The position numbers and the translations under genes were made by a program. From positions 1-64,000 of the forward strand of contig CATKYJ010000016.1 in NCBI GenBank assembly GCA_949840885.1: a stretch of 64,000 bases of DNA, written 5' to 3'. The notes under the pieces were generated by a model. The model made no database searches and was not told where the DNA came from. It was given only the letters and a program-made list of their open reading frames with translations. Origin of the DNA: an uncultured Acetatifactor sp. (GTDB taxonomy: Bacteria; Bacillota; Clostridia; Lachnospirales; Lachnospiraceae). This document shows positions 34,575 through 43,258 of this stretch, piece by piece (position 1 is the stretch's first letter; each line of letters opens with the position of its first letter).

Positions 34575-36077
34575 ATGAAAATACATATTACCAATCTGTA
34601 TGGAGATGGGGAGGGAACGGCGGCAATAATTGCACAGCAAAATGTTGCTGGAATTGCGAAAGAACTTGGATTTACAGAAATGTCTCTATTGAGTCGTACA
34701 ACAAGACAGGATACAGATACTGACTTAAGAAAAAGAATGCATGGAATTACGGCGGCGGTAGAAGATGATGATATTATAATTTTTCAATCTCCGACATGGC
34801 AGGAAGATTCGTTTCGCTATGATAAAATGTTATTGCGAACCATCCGGTTCCATCTCAATGTTAGAATTGCAATTTTCATTCATGATGTAATACCGTTTAT
34901 GTTTGGAAGATCAGAAGATATTTGGGAGAAAACAATAGAAATATACAATATGGTTGATCTAATCATTGTTCCATCAAAAGCAATGTTGGATGTTTTACGT
35001 GAAAAAGGGCTGAAAGTGCGAAAGGTTTTGATCCAGACTATGTTTGATTTCTTATTTAATGGAGAGATTAAACAGCCAGGATTTCAAAGACAAATTTTTT
35101 TCCCAGGGGCACCAGACAGGTTTAAATTTCTCAAATCATGGAACTACGATATCCCAATAAGATTGTTTTGCAAAAATTTTTCGCATGAGAAACAAAATAT
35201 TGATTTTGGAGGATGGAAAAATACTACAGAGTTGTTGACAGAGTATGGAAATGGTGGATTTGGTTTGATATGGGAACAGTCGGATAATTCGGATTACTAT
35301 AAATGTAATCAACCGTACAAACTATCTTCTTATCTAATGGCAAGAATTCCGGTTATTATACAAAAAGGCATTCAAAATGCGCAGATTATTCAGGAACGGG
35401 GATGGGGATTTGCGGTTGAATCGCTGGAGGAAGCAGTAAGGATAGTAAAAAATATTACAGAGGAACAATATTATCAGTTGACTCATAATACAAAAAAAGT
35501 CAGTTTTTTGATTAAAAATGGTTATTTTACAAAGGAATTGCTGTTACACGCTGTCAATGAGTTGCTGATGGATGCTGGAAGAAATGAGAAATCTTTGGTG
35601 ACAGAAGAATATTCTTTCCTAAAGGATAATGGTCATCGCCCAGAAGCTCTTATTTGTACAAATTCAGATCAGATAGAATATTGTGAAGAGTTGATAAAAA
35701 CAATACCTCAAATGCATTTTCATATTGCTGCGTTTACAAGGATGTCTCCTAAGCTTATGAATATGGGAAAATATAGTAATGTAAGTTTATATCCGGGCAT
35801 TGGAATCGATGGTTTGGATAATCTTTTTGAGAAGTGTGATTACTATTTTGATATAAATCATCAAACTGAGATGGCGTCCGCAGTGTATAGGGCTTTTTTA
35901 AGTAATCAGTTGATCTTTGCTTTTGAGAATACTATACATAACAGAAAGTATGTTGCAAGCAGTCATATTTATTCGGTAGAGAATGCAGGAAAGATGATTG
36001 AAGATATTCGAGCGATTATGGAAAGTAAAGCAGTGATGAATGAACATCTGCAACAGCAAAGGGAAGCTATATTTTGA
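34575..36077 (+). CDS. Gtf3-like glucosyltransferase fused to a GtfB C-terminal domain
   Basis: 500 residues; ATG 34575 with AAAGGGG upstream. Residues 1 to about 330 match the Gtf3/Nss sugar-transferase family by the opening MKIHITNLYGDGEGTAAIIAQ, IFIHDVIPFMFG, and YKCNQPYKLSSYLMARIPVI; such enzymes add the second sugar (glucose) to GlcNAc on SRR proteins. Residues ~350-500 are closely similar to the last third of GtfB copies 1 and 2 (PEALICTNSDQIEYCEELI, HIAAFTRMSPKL, CDYYFDINHQTE). I know of no described Gtf3-GtfB fusion. A sensible reading is that the GtfB part holds the acceptor chain for the second step. AT-rich. Confidence 0.85.
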   Translation: MKIHITNLYGDGEGTAAIIAQQNVAGIAKELGFTEMSLLSRTTRQDTDTDLRKRMHGITAAVEDDDIIIFQSPTWQEDSFRYDKMLLRTIRFHLNVRIAIFIHDVIPFMFGRSEDIWEKTIEIYNMVDLIIVPSKAMLDVLREKGLKVRKVLIQTMFDFLFNGEIKQPGFQRQIFFPGAPDRFKFLKSWNYDIPIRLFCKNFSHEKQNIDFGGWKNTTELLTEYGNGGFGLIWEQSDNSDYYKCNQPYKLSSYLMARIPVIIQKGIQNAQIIQERGWGFAVESLEEAVRIVKNITEEQYYQLTHNTKKVSFLIKNGYFTKELLLHAVNELLMDAGRNEKSLVTEEYSFLKDNGHRPEALICTNSDQIEYCEELIKTIPQMHFHIAAFTRMSPKLMNMGKYSNVSLYPGIGIDGLDNLFEKCDYYFDINHQTEMASAVYRAFLSNQLIFAFENTIHNRKYVASSHIYSVENAGKMIEDIRAIMESKAVMNEHLQQQREAIF

Positions 36078-36134
36078 AGATTTCAGAAAAAGGTAAAGAA
36101 AAAGGCATTAAATTTCCCCCAGGAGGAAAACGCA

Positions 36135-37625
36135 ATGATTTACAACTTCAATTTAGGAATCGGCTGGGCCAGCAGCGGCGTGGAATATGCGCAGGCCTAC
36201 AGGGCGAAAGTATTGCGCAGCATAGGGTTGGAAGCGAAATTTGTTTTCACGGATATGTTCCCAAGGGACAATATCCAGCACATGACAGAAAATATGGGCT
36301 TTTTAGATTCGGAGATCCTTTGGCTCTACACTTTCTTTACGGACTGTAAGATCTCGCCGGTGACCTATACTCTGAAGCAGCTGCAGGCCTCCTTTGGAAA
36401 CAAAGAATTCACCTTTTCCAGGGAGGGAAGCAAGGCGAAATACACTTTTCCTGGGACAGATATTTACTATACAGTCTATCTGACAGACGAGACAGGCGAC
36501 AGGGTTCACAGGGTGGAGATGGTCTCCAGAGGATATCTGATTCGGAAAGATTATTATACATACTGCCGCATCTATTCCGAGTATTACGCGCCCCTTGACA
36601 AGCAGGCGCATCTGTATCAGCGCAGATTTTTCAATGAAGATGGAACTGTGGTATACGAAGAGATCACGGATAAGGATATGGTCATGTACCGGTTTCCGGA
36701 TAAGCTGCTGTACTCAAAGGAGGAACTGGTGGGATATATGGTGTCCAAGCTGAAACTGACAGAACAGGATATCGTTATCATCGACAGGTCAACGGGGATA
36801 GGGCAGACCGTCATGCAGAATGCCGCCCCGGCCCGGATCGGCGTTGTGATTCACGCGGATCATTTCAACGAGAGCGCCACGGACAAGGAGCGCATCCTCT
36901 GGAATAATTATTATGAATATGCGTTTTCCCGGCATAAGCATGTGAGCTTTTATGTTGTCTCCACAGATGTGCAGAACCGTCTTTTGAAGAAGCAGTTTAA
37001 ACAGTATCTGGGTGTGACTCCCAATGTCGTCACAATTCCCGTGGGAAGTTTGGACGAACTGAAAGTGCCGGAGGGAACAAGGAGAAAATCTTCCCTTATC
37101 ACGGCATCAAGGCTGGCCGGTGAAAAGCATATTGACTGGCTCATTGAGGCGGTGGCAGCTGCCAGAAAACAGGTGCCGGATGTAACTTTAGACATTTACG
37201 GCAAGGGTGTGGAAGAGGAGAAGCTGTGGGAGAAGATAGCTGCGCTAAAGTGCGGAGACTATGTGCGCCTCTGCGGCCAGCAAAAGCTGGACCAGGTGTA
37301 CAAGAACTACGAGGCATATCTTGCAGGATCCACCAGCGAGGGCTTCGGGCTTACGCTGATGGAGGCTGTGGGCTCCGGGCTGCCGATTATAGGATTCAAT
37401 GTGCGCTATGGAAATCAGGTGTTCATCGATGACGGAGAAAACGGATACAGGATTGCGGTGAATGACAGGATGAGCGACAAAGAACGCATTGAAAAGCTGA
37501 CAGAGTGCGTTGTCCGTTTGTTTACGGAAGCTAATCTGGAGGCGTTCCATCGGCATTCCTATGAAAAGGCGCAAGGATATCTTACCGGAAAGGTGGAAAG
37601 AAAATGGAAAAGAACGTTGAAATAA
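36135..37625 (+). CDS. gtfA: GtfA-type O-GlcNAc transferase subunit (copy 2)
   Basis: 496 residues, same length as copy 1 at 27002 and very similar throughout (FNLGIGWASSGVEYAQ at the start, TASRLAGEKHIDWLIEAV and SEGFGLTLMEAVGSGLP with the E-x7-E pair). AGGAGG 8 nt upstream. Overlaps the next gene by 22 bp, exactly as copy 1 does. G+C is back to the level of copy 1, so pairs 1 and 2 probably arose by duplication of the gtfA-gtfB unit, with the AT-rich genes lying between. Confidence 0.92.
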   Translation: MIYNFNLGIGWASSGVEYAQAYRAKVLRSIGLEAKFVFTDMFPRDNIQHMTENMGFLDSEILWLYTFFTDCKISPVTYTLKQLQASFGNKEFTFSREGSKAKYTFPGTDIYYTVYLTDETGDRVHRVEMVSRGYLIRKDYYTYCRIYSEYYAPLDKQAHLYQRRFFNEDGTVVYEEITDKDMVMYRFPDKLLYSKEELVGYMVSKLKLTEQDIVIIDRSTGIGQTVMQNAAPARIGVVIHADHFNESATDKERILWNNYYEYAFSRHKHVSFYVVSTDVQNRLLKKQFKQYLGVTPNVVTIPVGSLDELKVPEGTRRKSSLITASRLAGEKHIDWLIEAVAAARKQVPDVTLDIYGKGVEEEKLWEKIAALKCGDYVRLCGQQKLDQVYKNYEAYLAGSTSEGFGLTLMEAVGSGLPIIGFNVRYGNQVFIDDGENGYRIAVNDRMSDKERIEKLTECVVRLFTEANLEAFHRHSYEKAQGYLTGKVERKWKRTLK

Positions 37626-38962
37626 ATGATATGTTGCTTCTTCTTGACAATTACTCCGTGGAGAGCCGAAGCCTCCATGAATCCCTGAAGCAGGCGGGCT
37701 ATGACAGTCCGGCGGCGGTGATTGAGGATGATGGCTTTTTACCGGATGACTGCCTTACTGCGTATGGCTTTTTCCTCGGCGACTTTAAAAAGGAGAGAGG
37801 AGAGGCGGCCAGACCCAGGTACTTTAATGAGATCACGGCGCCGGATTACTGGGAAATCAGCGGGGACAATAAAAGCGGCAAGGTGCAGGATCTGGACCGG
37901 GACAGAGGGAAGATATTTTATGCGGAGCCTGCGCACAGGCGATTGGTGAAAGCAGTGGACTGGTATGATGAGAGAGGCATTGTCCGCTTCAGCGATCATT
38001 ACAACCGTTACGGTGGGCTGTATGCCAGGACGGCTTTTGATGCGAAAGGAAAGAGGGTGAACAAATCCTATTTTTCCGCTGCAGGACGGGAAGTCATCGT
38101 GGAAAATTATATTACGGGAGATATCATTTTAAATGAGGCAGAGGAAGTGAAATTCTTCCGGTCAAAGACGGATTTTGTGCTTTATTTTTTAGAAAGGGCG
38201 GGCTTTCAGAAAAGCAGGATTTTCTTTAATTCCCTGTCCACGCCGTTTTTCGTATCCCAGAGGCTTGACCCACAGGCAAAGAGGGACGTGCTGTTCTGGC
38301 AGGAACCGGAAAGAGAGGACATTCCCGGGAATATGCAGGTCATTTTAAACGGAAAAGCCAGCCGCGCGGCTCGGATCATGGTGCAGAAAAGGAAGTCCTA
38401 TGAGAAGCTGATTGCCCTTGGCGCGAGAAAGGACATGGTGCACAGGCTGGGATTTATCTATTCTTTTGAGAGAGAAAACGGTCATAAGCCGGAGGCTCTT
38501 ATCTGCACGAATTCTGATCAGATTGAGCATTTGGAGAGGATTGTGAAAGCACTTCCCGAGATGAACTTTCATATCGCTGCGCTTACGGAAATGTCTTCTA
38601 AGCTCACCGGTATGGGGTTATACGTCAATGTGAATCTGTACCCGAATGTGAAAATGAAAGTTCTGGAGGAGCTTTTTAAAAAGTGCGACTATTATCTTGA
38701 CATCAATCATCAGTCAGAGATTGTTTCTGCAGTGCGCAGGGCTTTCCTGAATCACCAATTGATCTTTGCCTTTCAGGAAACAGTTCATAACAGGGATTTC
38801 ATAGCCGGTGAGCATATCTATTCCTCTGACCATGCAGGGCAGATGATCTCTGATATCAGAAACATCATGGCGGACGCAAATCTGCTGGAGCGGCATTTGA
38901 GAAGCCAAAAGGAAGCGGCCATGGCGGAAGACGTGAATATATATAGAAAGATGTGTATGTAA
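37604..38962 (+). CDS. gtfB: GtfB-type subunit (copy 2)
   Basis: 452 residues, very similar to copy 1 (28471-29823): EDDGFLPDDCLTAYGFF, FSDHYNRYGGLYARTAF, RIFFNSLSTPFFVSQRL, and PEALICTNSDQIEHLERIVKAL in the C-terminal third. Its C-terminal third is also the closest relative of the fused GtfB part at 34575-36077, suggesting that the fusion took its domain from this copy. Last gene of the glycosylation cluster; a terminator follows about 70 bp later. Confidence 0.9.
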   Translation: MEKNVEINDMLLLLDNYSVESRSLHESLKQAGYDSPAAVIEDDGFLPDDCLTAYGFFLGDFKKERGEAARPRYFNEITAPDYWEISGDNKSGKVQDLDRDRGKIFYAEPAHRRLVKAVDWYDERGIVRFSDHYNRYGGLYARTAFDAKGKRVNKSYFSAAGREVIVENYITGDIILNEAEEVKFFRSKTDFVLYFLERAGFQKSRIFFNSLSTPFFVSQRLDPQAKRDVLFWQEPEREDIPGNMQVILNGKASRAARIMVQKRKSYEKLIALGARKDMVHRLGFIYSFERENGHKPEALICTNSDQIEHLERIVKALPEMNFHIAALTEMSSKLTGMGLYVNVNLYPNVKMKVLEELFKKCDYYLDINHQSEIVSAVRRAFLNHQLIFAFQETVHNRDFIAGEHIYSSDHAGQMISDIRNIMADANLLERHLRSQKEAAMAEDVNIYRKMCM

Positions 38963-39031
38963 GGGGCTCGACAAGTTGAGGAAAAGGTTAAACATATGTT
39001 CTTGATAAACTTCTAAAATAATAAAAACAGC

Positions 39032-39073
39032 CGGAATGTCACAGGTTTGTTGTGTGGCATTCCGAATTTTTTT
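39032..39073 (+). terminator. rho-independent terminator ending the SRR/accessory Sec/gtf operon
   Basis: Stem CGGAATGTCACA (39032-39043) with the complementary TGTGGCATTCCG (39053-39064; one G-U pair), 9-nt loop, then AATTTTTTT. Confidence 0.9.
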
Positions 39074-39124
39074 GTGGTTTTTCCACAAATATTTGAAAAA
39101 GGCCTTTTTTTGTTCCGGAAAGTA

Positions 39125-39133
39125 TGGTACAAT
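39125..39133 (+). promoter_or_regulatory. extended -10 promoter for rhaB
   Basis: TGGTACAAT (TG at 39125-39126, TACAAT at 39128-39133) about 65 bp before rhaB, with an A/T-rich upstream tract; no good -35 hexamer. Confidence 0.5.
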
Positions 39134-39201
39134 TTCTTTATTAAAGATGAAAGAGCTGTTTCTGCAAAGCTCCTATATAGAAAGGAAGGAGAGGGATGGC
39201 A

Positions 39202-40608
39202 ATGGACTCATGCAAATATTATCTCGCCATTGATATCGGCGCCTCCAGCGGCCGCCATATCCTGGCTCATCTGGAAGATGGACGGATGGTGCTGGAGGAA
39301 GTGCACCGTTTCCCCAACGGGATGGTGGAGAAAGACGGCGAGAATGTCTGGGATGTGGACGAACTGTTCGCGCAGATCAAGCTGGGCCTGAAGAAATGCG
39401 GGGAACTGGGCAAGATTCCCGTCAGCGTGGGCGTGGACACCTGGGGGGTGGACTTTGTGCTGCTGGACGAGAGCGGGGAGCGCATCGGCAACGCGGTTGC
39501 TTACCGGGACGGGCGCACCAAGGGGATGGACGAGGAAGTATACAAGATCATCTCCGAGGACGAACTCTATGCCCGCACAGGCATCCAGAAAGCGATCTTC
39601 AACACCATCTACCAGCTTATGGCGTTGAAAGTAAAGAAGCCGGAACAGCTTGAAAAGGCAAAGACCATGCTGATGATGCCGGATTATTTCCATTATATGC
39701 TCTCCGGCGTGGCGGCCACGGAGTACACGGAAGCCACCACCGGGCAGCTGGTGAGCCCGGACACCAAGGACTGGGACATGGAGCTCATCGAGCGGCTGGG
39801 TTACCCGAAGCGGATTTTCAGGCGGATGGTTACGCCCGGCACCGTGCTGGGGGAACTGACAGAGGAGGTGCAGGCAGAGGTAGGGTTTAACTGCAAGGTA
39901 GTGGAGCCCGCCACCCACGACACCGGCTCTGCTGTGATAGCAGTGCCCACGGACAGCGATGACGCGCTCTACATCAGTTCCGGCACATGGTCTCTCATGG
40001 GGACGGAGCTGGCGGAGGCCAACTGTTCGCCGGAGAGTAAGTTCAGCAACCTGACCAACGAGGGCGGCTATGACTATCGCTTCCGATATCTGAAGAATAT
40101 TATGGGTCTGTGGATGATTCAGTCGGTGAAGAAAGAGATCGGCGGGGATCTGGGCTTTGGGGAAATCTGTGAGATGGCTTCCAAGTGCAGCATTGCCTCC
40201 ATTGTGGACTGCAATGACGACCGCTTCCTGGCTCCGGCCAACATGACAAAGGAAGTCCAGGATGCCTGCAGGGAGTCCGGGCAGCAGGTGCCGGAGGGCC
40301 TTGCCGAGGTGGCATCCGTCATCTACAACAGCCTGGCGAAATGCTATGCCAAGACCATAAAGCAGATAGAGGGCATCACCGGAAAGACATATGACAAGAT
40401 ACATATCGTGGGCGGAGGCTCCAATGCGGACTACTTAAACAGGCTGACAGCCCGGGCTACGGGCATCCCTGTGTACGCAGGGCCTACCGAGGCTACCGCT
40501 ATCGGAAATATCGCGGCTCAGATGATGACTGCAGGGGAACTGGCGGATTTAAAGGCTGCCAGAGCCTGCGTGTTTGCTTCTTTCCCCATCAACCATTATG
40601 AGCCATAG
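39202..40608 (+). CDS. rhaB: rhamnulokinase
   Basis: 468 residues, FGGY sugar kinase family. It phosphorylates L-rhamnulose to L-rhamnulose 1-phosphate with ATP. Features: N-terminal phosphate-binding AIDIGASSGRHILAHLEDG, GVDTWGVDFVLLDESGERIGN, then the second-domain ATP site DTGSAVIAVP..ISSGTWSLMG and HIVGGGSNADYLNRLTA. The ATG at 39196 is an alternative start six bases upstream; AAGGAGAGGG sits closer to it than usual, so 39202 is preferred. First of three rhamnose genes in pathway order kinase, isomerase, aldolase. Confidence 0.93.
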   Translation: MDSCKYYLAIDIGASSGRHILAHLEDGRMVLEEVHRFPNGMVEKDGENVWDVDELFAQIKLGLKKCGELGKIPVSVGVDTWGVDFVLLDESGERIGNAVAYRDGRTKGMDEEVYKIISEDELYARTGIQKAIFNTIYQLMALKVKKPEQLEKAKTMLMMPDYFHYMLSGVAATEYTEATTGQLVSPDTKDWDMELIERLGYPKRIFRRMVTPGTVLGELTEEVQAEVGFNCKVVEPATHDTGSAVIAVPTDSDDALYISSGTWSLMGTELAEANCSPESKFSNLTNEGGYDYRFRYLKNIMGLWMIQSVKKEIGGDLGFGEICEMASKCSIASIVDCNDDRFLAPANMTKEVQDACRESGQQVPEGLAEVASVIYNSLAKCYAKTIKQIEGITGKTYDKIHIVGGGSNADYLNRLTARATGIPVYAGPTEATAIGNIAAQMMTAGELADLKAARACVFASFPINHYEP

Positions 40609-40755
40609 GAGGCCGGGTCAGAGATAAGGATAAGGCCTTGCCTTTAGCAGCTGCCCTTTGGCTGACAGACAAGGCCGAGACGGGAGCGAAAGAGTTTAGT
40701 GGCCGGCAAACGTTTCGATGGAAGACGGACAGTTTCCGGCAGGGATAAGTGATAC

Positions 40756-40761
40756 TATAAT
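40756..40761 (+). promoter_or_regulatory. possible -10 element before rhaA
   Basis: Consensus TATAAT 30 bp before the rhaA start; the -35 position (TTTCCG, 17 bp upstream) is poor. It may be an internal promoter of the rha operon. Confidence 0.35.
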
Positions 40762-40791
40762 AGCAATAAGAGAGGAAGAAAGGAAGAAAAA

Positions 40792-42042
40792 ATGACAGCA
40801 AGATTTGAATCCGCAAAAGAGATTTACGCCTCCTACGGCGTGGACGTGGAGGCAGCCATCAAAAAATGCATGGAGGCTCCCGTGGCGCTCCACTGCTGGC
40901 AGGGAGACGATGTGATCGGCTTCGACCATGACGGCCCTTTGACCGGCGGCATCCAGACCACCGGAGACTATCCCGGAAAGGCCAAGACCCCGGAAGAGCT
41001 CATGCAGGATATGGACAAGGCTCTGAGCCTGATGCCCGGCAAGAAGAAGCTCAACCTCCATGCCAGCTATGCCATCTTTGAGCCAGGCGAGTTCGTGGAC
41101 AGAGATAAAATCGAGCCCAAGCATTTCGCCAAATGGGTGGCGTTTGCAAAGGAGAGGAACATGGGCATTGACTTCAACCCCACATTTTTCTCCCATGACA
41201 AGGTAAAGGACGGCCTGACGCTTTCCAGCCCTGACGAGGCGACTAGGAAATTCTGGATTGAGCATGGTAAGGCATGTGTCCGCATCTCCCAGTATTTTGC
41301 GGAGGAGACAGGCGTTCCCTGCGTCATGAATATCTGGACGGGGGATGGATACAAGGACATCCCGGCTGACCGTATGGGCCCCAGGGAGAGATACAAGGAT
41401 TCCATCGAGCAGATTCTCTCGGAGCCCTATGACAGGGACAAGGTAAAGCCCTGCGTAGAGTCCAAGGTATTCGGCATTGGCGTGGAGGCATACACCGTTG
41501 GAAGCGCTGAGTTCACTTTGAGCTTCGCCGCTACCCACGAGGGCTGCCTGCCGCTGATGGACAATGGTCATTATCACCCTACCGAGGTGGTGTCCGACAA
41601 GATTCCCGCTTTGCTGTGCTTCTATCCGGAGATCGCCCTGCACATCACAAGGCCTATCCGCTGGGACAGCGACCATGTGGTGCTCTTTGACGATGAGACC
41701 AAGGAGATGGCAAAGGAGATTGTCAGATGCAATGGACTGGAGCGGGTGTACATGGCATTGGATTACTTCGATGCCAGCATCAACCGGGTCTCCGCCTGGG
41801 CCATGGGCTTCCGCAGTTGGCAGAAAGCTTTGCTCACCGCTATGTGCACGCCCAACCAGGCGCTAAAGAAGCTTCAGGACGAAAACCGTATGACCGAGCT
41901 GATGGTGGAGCAGGAGGCGGTGAAGACCCTGCCTTTCGGCGATGTGTGGAACGAGTACTGTGAGCGCTGCGGCGTGGTGTCCGACAAGGATTTCTATGCC
42001 GAGATCAGGAAGTATGAGGATGAGGTACAACTGAAACGCTAA
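40792..42042 (+). CDS. rhaA: L-rhamnose isomerase
   Basis: 416 residues, usual family length. Converts L-rhamnose to L-rhamnulose in a metal-dependent TIM barrel. Conserved regions include HCWQGDDVIGFD near the start, LNLHASYAIFEPGEFVDRD, MGIDFNPTFFSHD, NIWTGDGYKD and the metal/substrate-binding GHYHPTEVVSDKI and HITRPIRWDSDHV. RBS AAGGAAG precedes the ATG. Works with RhaB and RhaD on both sides. Confidence 0.95.
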   Translation: MTARFESAKEIYASYGVDVEAAIKKCMEAPVALHCWQGDDVIGFDHDGPLTGGIQTTGDYPGKAKTPEELMQDMDKALSLMPGKKKLNLHASYAIFEPGEFVDRDKIEPKHFAKWVAFAKERNMGIDFNPTFFSHDKVKDGLTLSSPDEATRKFWIEHGKACVRISQYFAEETGVPCVMNIWTGDGYKDIPADRMGPRERYKDSIEQILSEPYDRDKVKPCVESKVFGIGVEAYTVGSAEFTLSFAATHEGCLPLMDNGHYHPTEVVSDKIPALLCFYPEIALHITRPIRWDSDHVVLFDDETKEMAKEIVRCNGLERVYMALDYFDASINRVSAWAMGFRSWQKALLTAMCTPNQALKKLQDENRMTELMVEQEAVKTLPFGDVWNEYCERCGVVSDKDFYAEIRKYEDEVQLKR

Positions 42043-42211
42043 AAGTGTGTAAAGATTTTCTGAGATTTTGCGGCCGGGGTGCCAGTGCTTTTGGCCCCTG
42101 GCTGTTTTGGTATTGATGTATTTTATTTGGGATTTGTGCATTTCATATTTGGTATACGTGCAGTTGGGATTGACGTTTTCAGGGTATTTGGATTCTTGTA
42201 AGGAGGTCGGT

Positions 42212-43072
42212 ATGAACAACATATTTGGCGTAAAGGTGATGGAGGATTATATCCGCATGTGCCATGACGGCGTGCGGCAGGGATGGCATGAGAGGAACGG
42301 GGGGAACTTGACTTATCGGATGAAAGAGGAAGAGGTGGCGGAGTGCAGGCCATACTTTAAGAGGGAGCCTGGCCAGTGGGTAAAGATGGGCGTGAAGGCA
42401 GAGAACCTGAAAGGTGAGTACTTTATTTCTACGGGCAGCGGGAAGTTTTTGCAGAACGTGGGGCTGGAGCCTCAGAATAGTATCTGTATCGTGGAGATCA
42501 ATGAGGCCGGCGATTCTTACCGCATTGTCTGGGGACTGGAGAACGGAGGCAGGCCTACCAGCGAGTTTCCCACCCATTTCATGAATCATTCCGTGCGGAA
42601 GCGTGTGACAGGCGGCGCGAACCGGGTCATTTACCATGCCCATACCCCTTATGTGATTGCGCTGACTTATGTGCTGCCCCTGAAGTCGGAAGTGTTTACC
42701 AGGATGCTCTGGAAGAGCGCTACAGAGTGCTGCGTGGTATTCCCCGGCGGCGTGGGCGTGGTGCCCTGGATGGTGCCCGGAGGAGCCCAGATTGCGAAAG
42801 CTACCTGCGCGCTGATGGAGAAATATGACGCTGCCATTTGGGCTTTCCATGGGCTGTTTGTGTCTGGGCCGGATTTCGACACGGCTTTCGGCCTGATGCA
42901 TACCATTGAGAAAGCTGCCCAGATCGCGTCCATCGCACTGGCCGCCACAGGCGGAAAGCCTCCCAGGCAGGTGATTACGGATGAGAATCTGCGGGATATT
43001 GGCAGGGACTTTGGGGTGACGCTGAATGAGGAGATACTGAATTACGCCTCAGACGATGATTTGTACTGCTGA
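42212..43072 (+). CDS. rhaD: L-rhamnulose-1-phosphate aldolase
   Basis: 286 residues, class II aldolase family. Splits L-rhamnulose 1-phosphate into dihydroxyacetone phosphate and L-lactaldehyde. Zinc ligands: two His in IYHAHTPYVIAL and one in WAFHGLFVSG; catalytic Glu in TSEFPTHFMNH. ATG 42212 follows AAGGAGG; an open reading frame upstream to 42068 is hydrophobic and not homologous, so it is excluded. The 169-bp gap before it contains a GC-rich hairpin-like stretch near 42072-42105 but no convincing terminator. Confidence 0.94.
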   Translation: MNNIFGVKVMEDYIRMCHDGVRQGWHERNGGNLTYRMKEEEVAECRPYFKREPGQWVKMGVKAENLKGEYFISTGSGKFLQNVGLEPQNSICIVEINEAGDSYRIVWGLENGGRPTSEFPTHFMNHSVRKRVTGGANRVIYHAHTPYVIALTYVLPLKSEVFTRMLWKSATECCVVFPGGVGVVPWMVPGGAQIAKATCALMEKYDAAIWAFHGLFVSGPDFDTAFGLMHTIEKAAQIASIALAATGGKPPRQVITDENLRDIGRDFGVTLNEEILNYASDDDLYC

Positions 43073-43258
43073 TGAACAGGGGAACCAATATCCTCCCTGT
43101 CATTGCCGGCGAGAGTTCCGATTCCTTTGCCAGAGGGTAAGGATGGCCTGAATGACGGGAAGACTAGGTTTGTGCTGTCCTTTGGCAGAATCAAGGGCTT
43201 TTAGGTGTTTTGGGGCTCAAAGTATATGGAATTGCATTTTTTGTAAGTGGAACCACGG

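Noticed and set aside
39208..40404. 398-codon frame on the - strand opposite rhaB
   Set aside because: The + strand has all FGGY kinase motifs and the rha operon order.
40618..40680. Inverted repeat GGCCTTG/CAAGGCC between rhaB and rhaA
   Set aside because: Considered as terminator or riboswitch, but there is no T-run and the stem is short and interrupted.
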